DNA of 64,000 nt from the NCBI GenBank assembly GCA_030544235.1, contig CM060470.1:11309356-11373355 (forward strand), read 5' to 3'. Within the stretch, counting starts at the first letter, position 1, and each line of letters opens with the position of its first letter. The notes under the pieces were generated by a model. The model was not told the DNA's origin and ran no database searches. It saw only the letters and a program-made list of their open reading frames with translations. This document shows, piece after piece, positions 22,664 through 31,052 of this stretch. The stretch is from Lepturacanthus savala. Lineage: Eukaryota; Chordata; Actinopteri; Scombriformes; Trichiuridae. The position numbers and the translations under genes are program-made.

Positions 22664-25600
22664 TGCAGTGCTCTTTGGTAATTTAAACCTGACTTGAATG
22701 TCTCTGTAGCATTTAGATGTATGACAATAATAATTATATTAATAAATAATAATAATAATTCCTTTTGGAGGGTACATTTGGGTCTCAGAGATGAAATATC
22801 ATAATTGTAGCAGGCTCGTTAGTTTGTCTGAATGTAAAGTGAAACTTCATCGCCACCTTCTCATAAATATAAATGTATTTGAAAAGGAATGTTATTTGAT
22901 TAAGATACTTGATCTGATTATAGCTACATTACAGAGTGAATATCCTACTTTGTGAAAAACAAAGCTTTGGTGGAGCTTTGAGTTGACAGTAATTTGTGAC
23001 ATTACAGTCAGTCAGCTGCTGTGTTGAAGTTTAATCGCCAGAACTTTGAAAATCAACTCAGCTCCTGCTGTCATGATCAGGATTCACTGTAGCACAGCAA
23101 GTGCATTTAGTCTGACAAACAGACAAAGGCAGTCCATTGTGCAATGGACAAAGATATTGTGTGTTCATATATGTGTGTGTGTATACACACACAGACACAC
23201 TGACAAAGAGAGAGAGGAGGAGAGTTGGAGTGCTGTATTGGAGGATGTGGCTCAGTATTGACTGAGGAAAACCATGTTATAAGAACGATGTTTTCATATT
23301 GAATATCCTCAGCCGCATACTCTTAGAAGCATACAATTAAATGTATGTATGTATATTATTTTTTTTTCTTTGAATGCAGTTATTTGATTAAGGATGTTCC
23401 GCGAGTCAAGATTTAAAAACATTGTACGCCGATAAAAACCGGGCCCCTGGATGACAGACAGTCTATCTGTCTCTCTGTAGAGCGCTATCAGTATCAAGCT
23501 CTTTTAGATGAGTCTTTGATTATCTACCCCTGGGAGTGAAATCGATCCCTGTCTGCCCTCAGTGCTTACAATTCCTGGAAGTCCTGGAAGTGCAGAAAAC
23601 CCTGTTTGCCAGAAACACTCCAGCACTTCATCTGAGCTGAGCTGATTAACGATGGTGGTGAATTCAAATCCTGGCATGAGCTACATCGTCAATATTAATG
23701 AGACCAATATTTATGCAAAAAGAAAATAGCCTCCTATAGTTTAACATTTGTGAGACTGTGTGCCGGTGGCATAAAATATTAGCAGGAAATTATTAGGCCT
23801 AAACACAAATTGCAATTAGTGAGCTTTGCTTGACACCATTATACGTAATGTATAGTATGTCTTAAAGCTTCAAAATCAATATTAATGACTACAAGTGGCA
23901 AGTCTGAAATTTAAAGCCCAGAATTGAAGTTGTTGACACAAACCGCAGACAGGGGAGCTTATGTTCCGTCTGCACGCCTGTGATACTTTGTATCAAAGAA
24001 TATACAACAAAGGGAGAATTTGCATCAGTGAGTCCGGGCCACTCAGGACATTTGTTTTTGCAATCGTTCTTTTTGTTGCAGCTGATGTCTAAGAGATCAG
24101 TCTGTGGTTCACTCTGAAGATACGAATACCCCCCGAATTTCCACCGAGCAACCGAGGCGCATTCACGGCATCTCAATTACGCCTGATGTTTTTGCAGCAG
24201 CATGTCGCCCCAAGCAAATTTTATATATATATTTTTGAAGCCAGCGAGGAAAAAAACAAAAACAAACATGCATCTGCAAAGACGCTGCACTGAGCACAAA
24301 GTCCCAACGATGGTTCTCAATATCAGCTACCGAGGGGTTGCTCCTGCTGAACCCAGAAAATGGGAGCGGATTAAGGTAGCTGAGCTGTGTTTAAAAACAA
24401 CAGCAACAACAAAAAAAAATGTAATCCAAATCTAAACCACAACAAAACATGTGCAGTGAGTACAGATCATATTTCACTGTAGATGCACTTTTGACCTTAG
24501 TGGTCAGACAGAGATGAGTGCAGATGTGGTCTGGACATTCATTTGGATGACCTTTAACCGCATTCATACAAACTCAAATCCTGAATTCAAATGGACCGGG
24601 CCGGGTATTTACAACAAAGCTACAGGCGGTGTTCAGGTCTGTCTCCTGAATTCTAATAATCTCATGCCCTTTCTTTCTCAATTCATTTCTTTCTTTCCCT
24701 CCTTGGGGCCAATGAATGCCACTACACACTGCATGCAGGGAAATAAATACGCTATTATTAACATTTAACAGTCACAGGTTGTCATCCCACGGTGTGGTTA
24801 GACTGTCCTCACCAGAAAAAAAAAAAAAAAAACACAACTCTGCTGTCAGACAAGCACCTTGACATTAGATTATATCTTTAAAAAGAAAGAAACCTTAATT
24901 ATCTTAATATTTGAATACGTCCGATGCCAGGCGAAATTGTGTTTTGCGGTGTGATGATGGAGGGTATGCCGGATGATTTACTATTCATGATTTATGGAAT
25001 TTTGGAGTTATGGAAATACTCTGATTAGCCTCGACCGGCCTACATTCCCTCCTCGAGGACTGAGATTGATCACGATCATCATGCGTATGTTCACCAGGGG
25101 TCATGCATTTGCGTTGCCATTCCGTGTACTTTTACTCTTTTTGCCCCTAATTTACATAAAGGACACGCCGCGCCATGCTTCGATACTGAATGTCGTCCAG
25201 TATGGAGGTCACTGCTGAGGATACCGGGCTGAAAAACCAACAGCACTGGCTGTTTCTTTCGATCATTTACAAAAGATATAAAACTGCATCCAGACAAATT
25301 TATTAATTTATTTCATTACTATTTTAATGAGAAAGATAAAACAGTGCAGTTACTGTGCAGCGCAGGATATGAATTTTTAGTTTTCAATCCTAAACCTTAC
25401 AGTCCCGTCTATTCATAACAGTCACAAAAGGCTGCGTGCCTGAGTCTGTCCCGTGCTCCCCAGTGTGCGTATTATTGGAATCCATCTTCACCTTAACACC
25501 TTTTCTTCTCACTTCATCATGTCCCTGCCAACCCCATCTTCTTCTGTACTCTTTTTAATTCAATTGGTCATTTACACTCTCTTCCCATAGCTCCCCCGCC

Positions 25601-26987
25601 GATTCTCCCCTACATGCTTCTCCCCAATTTCGGATCATTCACTTCTGCAGCTTCTCATCTCTGTTTTTTTTTTTTTTTTTTTACCAACTCGTCTTTTCCT
25701 CACACTATCTTTCTTTTCTTCGCTCTCCCTGCCCCGGCACATTCTGTATGAGGCTACAGTGAAGCAGTAGCAGTTTTCTCTGTTACTGTGAATTACAGTT
25801 CCGCTCGCCTTTTGTCCCGACAGCAGCACAGTACGGCTCTATTAGCAAAAGGAAGGAGGATCCTCTCAGGCCAGGTGGTAAGTCTATACAGCTCACTGCC
25901 TGTGCAGAGCCTGAGGAGGCCACAAGGTCACGCGCAGAGGTCAACCCAGCCGGCTCGCGTTTTGTTTGTGGTTACAGGAGGCATTAACACAGCCTGCGAA
26001 CGGCCGATGTCAAATTAGTTTGTTCTCGGGTTCTTTCTTTCAGGGAAACTAAAGAGGGATTGGCCACACTGTACAGTTCCACTGCCAAGAGCGCTTCAGC
26101 ACTCCCATTCACAAGTGGCCGACTTAAGTTACACAGTCTCTTCAGCTGTCAACAAGAGGAAACCAAAGTTCTATGTATTCACATCTGGGTCGCTTGTCAA
26201 AAATCGTTACGTTAATGGGCAATGTTTTCTTATTAGTAGTAGACAAAACGTTATTTGTCATATTGCTTAAAATCCCCCCAAACCCAGATTGCAACCAATT
26301 AATTAAATGTTCCAAGGCATACAGAAAAAAAAATAGTAACCTGTGGGACGGGCAACTCCATCCATGCTCAACTCCATGCAACAAATGGTTTGATTAAAGA
26401 TTATATAATTGACTTTATATATCAGTTACAAATCATTACTATATGAATAATCTTGATCGCAGATCATTTATTACTGTAACTAACAATGCATTAAACATCC
26501 CTTCTAGACATGTTTTAAGATAATTAAAAATATGCTTTGGATAATTTTTCACATTATAGCAACCCTAAAGTCATATTCACACGTTTGATAACTTATGGTA
26601 AAATGTTGAGGGAGATCAATCAGATTTGATCATTTACCTCCCAGAGTTCAACCCACGGAAAATTAGCATTTTTTTTTTTTCTGGTAAAGAATCAATTTAG
26701 CCACAATAATCTTAACTGGACAAAATGTCTTAAAAATGGGGATGTGCACCTCACAGTCGTGACCAAATATATCAGAGATATTTTGGAATTATGTTACGCA
26801 AGACGTGCACATTTTCTCGCCACGCTGAATATACCACAAAACAAAAAGGCTTTCAGCAAAACCTTTGGGCGAAAATTAGATAACTAAACTGTAAGAAAAG
26901 CAAACACACTAGTGAATTAGTGGTCCTCTGCCGTGCAGATAATAAAACAGCTCAGGGCTCAGTTTTGGCTTTAAAGATCCCTCAGTG
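22664..26987 (-). other. dpp10: dpp10 intron 1 (non-coding)
   Basis: It contains an alternating TATG/CA-rich microsatellite at 23162-23200, an A run at 24817-24833 and a T run of about 19 at 25664-25682. 24000-24200 and 25860-26160 are complex and repeat-free. No phase-matched exon was recognised. Confidence 0.4.
25664..25682 (+). repeat. Poly-T run
   Basis: About 19 uninterrupted T in a C/T-rich context. Its length is prone to sequencing error. Confidence 0.8.
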
Positions 26988-27010
26988 CCCCCCCCCCCCC
27001 CCCCCCCCCC
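26988..27010 (+). repeat. Poly-C run
   Basis: 23 consecutive C, followed by ACCCCCACCCCCC and eight T. On the minus (transcribed) strand this is a long G run in dpp10 intron 1. Confidence 0.85.
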
Positions 27011-28270
27011 ACCCCCACCCCCCTTTTTTTTAATTCCCCTTGGCATCGTCATGCAACTTTGATGAAGAGTAACCCCGTTAAGAGCCTGCCAAAGAGCTGC
27101 ATGCATACAGACTGTGGGCTGACTGAGCCTGGGACAGTAATAGCTTCAGCTCTGCTAAGACACTACTCTCACCCCTACGTGATGCCAGGCTTCTGCACGA
27201 ACCTTACGCAACAACTTTGACTGCTCAACATAAGGTGATCAAAAATTCACCAAAAGGCTTTTACGGTGCGGAGAGAACGGCGCCTTTTGAATTTCAACGA
27301 TTTCCCCATGATTTATATAACCGACTCCACGGTTTTAATGAAAACTGTTGTTTCCTGCGGAACTGCCGGAGCTGCTTTGCAGCATACGGGGGCATCCAGC
27401 GTCTTAATAAATGGATCAAATCCTCCAAAATGTCTGAGACAACAGCAGGCTCCATCAGCGGCTCCCCGCAGCTGTGATCGCACATTATAACCACTAATTA
27501 AATCAGTGAGCACCGCTCACACATAACATCAACAACATGACTCTGGAAACGGCCCGAGGCCCGCTGATTAGTGTCCACTGAGTTTTAAATATAGAGGAGA
27601 GGGTACTGGAGGCTGCGAGCTATCATATTTCAATCACATCTCACGAGGCCTTCTAGTATTTCAGGCCCAGAAACTCAATTATGAGGCGGAGGTTTTGATT
27701 CCTTGGAATAAAAAGCGAAGGGGGGGGGGGGGCTACAAGACTGAATTAAATTAGGAAAACCCAAGAATATATATTCGGCCATCTCCTCTCGGAGGAAGGA
27801 AACAGATGAGATGTCTATTATTCTCGGCATTAGGATGTGGGTCTAATAGAAAGGAGGAGGTTACGTGTGCCTGAAGGAACACACTGGGAACATTTAGAGG
27901 AGGGGGAAATTAATAATTGACGGTGATAGAGGGCCCTGGAGTAAACACAAGTGCACGGTTGTCAAGTTGCACCTGGCGAAGACCCCTGATCTCCATCAGC
28001 CAAACCCCCTTTTTGTAGAAGCATCCTACACTGAAAGGTGCCTTAAATGGGAACATGTGACCCCCTCTACCCCCTCACCCCCCCTTACAGTCTAATAGCA
28101 GCATTTGAAGGTGACTGTTTGGAGACAGAGCGCCGGTTTTGGGTCTAATGAGTGTAGTCTGGAAGGGATTCTGCATATACCCCCCCCCACCCCCACACAC
28201 AAACACACACACCGTTCCTTACAAAAGTGATTTTCCACGACTGTTCTGTTTCAAGGTGTCAGGGGTTTTA
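27011..28270 (-). other. dpp10: Promoter-proximal dpp10 intron 1, stop-poor complex block
   Basis: 27040-27700 is complex, balanced in base composition and open for 60-86 codons in several frames on both strands around 27217-27513, with no splice signals fitting a dpp10 exon. This composition is usual for conserved regulatory DNA near a developmental gene promoter. A G12 run is at 27721-27732 and C runs lie at 28181-28195. Confidence 0.4.
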
Positions 28271-28312
28271 GGGGGGGGGGGGGGGTTGGGGAGGAGGAGG
28301 AGGGGGGGGGGG
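28271..28312 (+). repeat. G-tract cluster, potential G-quadruplex
   Basis: G15 (28271-28285), then TTGGGGA, three GAG/AGG triplets and a G run to 28312. There are easily four or more G3 tracts within 42 bases, so the plus strand could fold into a quadruplex. It lies about 0.55 kb downstream of the dpp10 exon 1 donor, in intron 1. Confidence 0.7.
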
Positions 28313-28866
28313 CAGCTGACAGGAGGCAACGGCTGAATTACAATGCGCCCTGCCTGCGCAGTCTCCCTCTTTCCCCTTCACTGACAGTGCGTGTGTCCCC
28401 CGCGTTCCAGACCCCCCCCACCCCCCCTCCCCATCCGCCCCCCTTGCGTTCTCCGGTCTTTTGACAGCTGACAATAGGGCTTCACGCACAGCCGCCGACG
28501 GCGTGATCGTGTGTGTGTATGTTTTTTGTTTTATGTTTTTTTTTTAACCATGTACGGCACGTGCGGAATCAGCCACGGTCACCGCCTCGTTATTATCCGT
28601 AGTCTGCATTGACGGAAACAAGCAGCAAAGGGAAAAGGCAACAAAAAAAAAATCTCCCTAGCAAACTACTGTGCTTTTTTTTCCCCTCTCTTCCGCACAC
28701 ACTTCAGAACTGAGCAAAAAAAAAAAAAAAAACCGCGAATAAAGCAACATGTGATCGACGTGTGAGCGCAGACCTCTGATCATATAGAGTTTGGGGATGT
28801 TAATCGGACGTTAAGTGCGAGAAAAGCTGCGGATGAAGTGAGAAGCCAATAATCCCCGTATCCCAC
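28313..28866 (-). other. dpp10: 5' end of dpp10 intron 1
   Basis: On the minus strand the donor is GAG|GTGGGA at 28866-28861. This stretch has C runs near 28410-28445 and A/T runs near 28640-28735. The 28540-28630 part is CpG-bearing. No further exon was seen. Confidence 0.6.
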
Positions 28867-28879
28867 CTCATCTTGCTGC

Positions 28880-28920
<41 letters not shown>

Positions 28921-28959
28921 GTTCAGTCTCTGGTTCGCCTGCTCCTTGGTAGCTGTCAT
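28867..28959 (-). CDS. dpp10: dpp10 exon 1 coding part: DPP10a-type cytoplasmic N-terminus
   Basis: The 31-codon frame runs from ATG (28959-28957) to the donor GAG|GTGGGA and is in phase 0, so it joins exon 2 (GAC...) without a shift. The peptide is MTATKEQANQRLN, then 16 Gln, then Asp-Glu. The MT-x-(A/T)-K-E opening matches the alternative first exon shared by mammalian DPP6a and DPP10a (for example MTTAKEP in DPP6a). That short cytoplasmic tail is known to give Kv4 channels a pore-blocking, N-type inactivation. The start context ACAATGA has A at -3. This exon alone has no membrane segment; the helix comes with exon 2. The odd feature is the glutamine run, absent from the mammalian isoforms I know. 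dpp6 is the alternative identity, but exon 2 argues for dpp10. The isoform assignment rests on the short motif plus the phase match. Confidence 0.88.
28873..28920 (-). repeat. dpp10: CAG/CAA repeat encoding 16 glutamines
   Basis: Read on the minus strand it is 7 CAG, CAA, 7 CAG, CAA, in frame with dpp10, followed by GAT GAG. The two CAA interruptions would limit slippage. The tract ends 6 nt before the exon 1 donor. Confidence 0.97.
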
Positions 28960-29270
28960 TGTAAACTCCTCGTACGATAAACTTGGCTGAATCCTCCGGA
29001 AAAAACCTCCAGGTCGTCGAGAAGGAGGGAGGATAAGCGGGAAAGCGACAACAGAAAAAAAAAGAAGCAGAAGAAGAAGAAGCAGAAGAAGAAGAAGCTC
29101 CCGGTCTTGTCAACTGCGGAATCTTAAAACGGCAGAGCGGGAAGCGGATCCGTCACGATTGAATTTCTGCGAGGTTCTGACGAGAAGCCAACGCAGCCTG
29201 GTGCGTTCACATCACCCCCCTCCTCCTGAGGTCGGGAGGAAGGGAGGAGAGTTTTCGGGCACGCACGGTA
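28960..29270 (-). promoter_or_regulatory. dpp10: Predicted 5' leader of dpp10 'a' transcript
   Basis: This runs from the coding start upstream to the position expected about 30 nt after the TATA box. On the minus strand it includes a pyrimidine-rich (CTT)n stretch with GCTTCTT steps at 29098-29062. It contains only one AUG (29212), which is a start-stop pair. The start site is inferred, not seen. Confidence 0.55.
29207..29212 (-). promoter_or_regulatory. dpp10: Start-stop upstream ORF (ATGTGA)
   Basis: This is the only ATG on the minus strand between the predicted start site and the dpp10 initiator, and its next codon is TGA. Minimal start-stop elements can hold a ribosome and lower translation of the main frame. 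The effect here is inference and depends on the transcript starting upstream of 29212. Confidence 0.5.
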
Positions 29271-29340
29271 TCGAACCCGCGGAAGTGTCCTCGCGTTTAT
29301 AGCAAACTCCCTCCCCCCCCGCGCCGCTCCCCCGCCCCCT
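29265..29340 (-). promoter_or_regulatory. dpp10: Core promoter of dpp10 'a' exon: GC box and TATA box
   Basis: On the minus strand GGGGGCGGGG (29339-29330 region) lies about 30 nt upstream of TATAAA (29301-29296). This spacing predicts initiation near 29270. The surroundings are CpG-dense. A TATA element inside a CpG block is less usual than a plain CpG-island promoter. Confidence 0.6.
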
Positions 29341-29562
29341 AACCACTTCACTCCGCGTCAGGGTGAAGGAGTCAGCGGGGAAGATGAACTCTGCACGCGG
29401 TGACGCCGGCGTCTCGGAGGGCGAAGGGGGGGGGAGAAGGAGGAGGAGGAGGTGTTTAAGTGGTCTTGTGATGGTTTCCCGATTCCAGAAAGGAAAAAAA
29501 AAACTGGCAAGACTGCAGCAGGAAGTGTTTAGTCTTTAACGTGATGTCCTTGCAGCGCAAAA

Positions 29563-30063
29563 ATGCGCAGGAAATCCCGGAGGCTGCGGGAGCTGTCCGC
29601 GGTGCTGAAAAACTCAAGAGTCGCCCGGTCACGTTCAAGCTACATCACACCTCTGCCGTTTTTTTTTTGTATCAGGCCTTTAACAGCAGTTACGGTTCTA
29701 ACCATAAAATCCGGTTTTGTTAAACGGGAGCTTTCGCTTGACCTTAAGCGAGCAGCTTACATGGTCAATAATACACAAAAAAAGAAGATTCAACGCGGTT
29801 CAGCGTTGTGGCTCGCTGTTATACTCGCTAGGGCAAAGATGCAATTGCGTCGGTTCTGTGGAGTACTTAGCGCCGAAATGACACTTGTGAACCCGGCGCT
29901 TTATCAAAAGTTACCGGCGGGCTTATATGAGAAAAAAAAAATGGGAATGTGTTCTCTGTGGTCAGAGACTTTATGGAGGTGGTGGTCAGTCCACGCAGCC
30001 ACGGAACGGTGCAGCCGCGTTAATGTGAAATGCCTCCGCCAGACAAGAATCGATATCGCGTAG
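29563..30063 (+). CDS. Hypothetical 166-codon ORF, divergent from dpp10
   Basis: An ATG frame starts at 29563 (context CAAAAATGC) and ends at TAG (30061-30063). It is the longest ATG frame I see in the window. The product would be strongly basic with an Arg/Lys-rich start (MRRKSRRLRELSAVLKNSR). It has a hydrophobic stretch near residues 32-50 and no recognised domain. It lies in the CpG block, head to head with dpp10, about 290 bp from the predicted start site. The low frequency of stops in GC-rich DNA could explain its length. It might instead mark a divergent or antisense non-coding transcript (human DPP10 has an antisense RNA, DPP10-AS1). I do not claim a function. Confidence 0.15.
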   Translation: MRRKSRRLRELSAVLKNSRVARSRSSYITPLPFFFCIRPLTAVTVLTIKSGFVKRELSLDLKRAAYMVNNTQKKKIQRGSALWLAVILARAKMQLRRFCGVLSAEMTLVNPALYQKLPAGLYEKKKMGMCSLWSETLWRWWSVHAATERCSRVNVKCLRQTRIDIA

Positions 30064-30240
30064 CCGCGGTTTGACTTTTCGCGGTGAATGAAGCGGGCCT
30101 ATTTTTTAACGAAGTTTTCGATCGTCGACCGCTGCAGCGATGCGCGAGGACACGCGCTCGCGCTCCCCTCGCAGCGCCAACAAGTAGCGGGATGCGGCCT
30201 GTCAGCTGCTGGCCCACTTTTAAATCAACCTGCACTAAAC

Positions 30241-30924
30241 GCCAGGGCTGTTTCTAGATTGATTTTGTGGGGGCCTTGTGCAAAAGCAACCCCCCCCCCC
30301 CCAACCACATACACTTTTAAATGCATTTAATAATTAATTGCATTTTAATCACATACACCAAATGATACAGAAATGGTCAAAAAGACATCTAAAACCACAA
30401 AAAAATCCTAATAAGCATTGTCAGTATTTCATTATTAGCTCCATTGCTGACTATTCTATCAGCATTTAGTAGAATGGTGTTCCTTACCTCTAACAGGTAA
30501 TGGTTTAATCAGGATAAGTCACTTGTTTTTCTTAAAAAAAAAAAAAAAAAAAAAAATCAAACCTTTTCTTAATGTTTCACCACTTGATTACTTTTGAAAG
30601 ACCGACATATAAAAGACAATAATTTTAGAAAACATTGAAATATAATATTTACATTTGTGTGTGTGTGCGTGTGTGTGTGTAATATGTCTCACGGTTGAAA
30701 TATTCCTTTACCTCCAGTTTGATGCTGCAAATTGACCTCATCAGTACCTATGTGATACGGGTCAATTTGACCCATAACATAACAGCATGGTTAACACAAA
30801 AAAATACATTTTAATTAAAGTAACATGCTGTCATAACATCAACTTCTTAGTTGTAACAAATAATTAAAATGTTATGGCCTATGCCTATCACAATATTTCA
30901 GGGCTATAGGGATTTTTCCCCATT
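30241..30924. other. Upstream non-coding stretch with simple repeats
   Basis: It holds a C run (30290-30302), a poly-A run of 23 (30534-30556), a TG microsatellite (30656-30680) and the palindrome GGGTCAATTTGACCC (30758-30772), which is common in fish repeats. No gene was seen. Confidence 0.5.
30534..30556 (+). repeat. Poly-A run
   Basis: 23 consecutive A after CTT. It may be the tail of an old retroposon on the plus strand. Confidence 0.75.
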
Positions 30925-31052
30925 AAAGGTGCTTTTTAGGGAGTTTTTCCTTGTACGATGTGAGGGTCTAAGGACAGGGGATGATGTGTTGTACAAACTG
31001 TAAAGGCCATTGAGGCGAATCTGTGATTTGTGATTTTGGGCTTGACTTGACT
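30925..31052 (+). mobile_element. LINE 3' end fragment
   Basis: It contains TAGGGAGTTTTTCCTTG, GTGAGGGTCTAAGGACAGGG, a CTGTAAAG block and the terminal TTGGGCTTGACTTGACT. This series is a familiar 3' tail of fish non-LTR retrotransposons (complete copies end in repeats of TTGACTTGACT). No coding part is preserved. The exact clade is not assigned. Confidence 0.65.

Larger units (their letters stand above)
29100..30240. promoter_or_regulatory. dpp10: CpG-rich block around the dpp10 promoter
   Basis: CpG steps are frequent here (for example GACGCCGGCGTC at 29402-29413 and GATCGTCGACC near 30120) and almost absent in the AT-rich flanks. It stops sharply near 30240, where AT-rich sequence resumes. 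An exact observed/expected CpG value was not computed. Confidence 0.65.

Noticed and set aside
28868..29113. Minus-strand 81-codon frame overlapping dpp10 exon 1 that reads the CAG tract as polyalanine
   Set aside because: It has no ATG; it opens only from TTG after an in-frame TGA. It could matter only through non-AUG or repeat-associated initiation, for which there is no evidence here.
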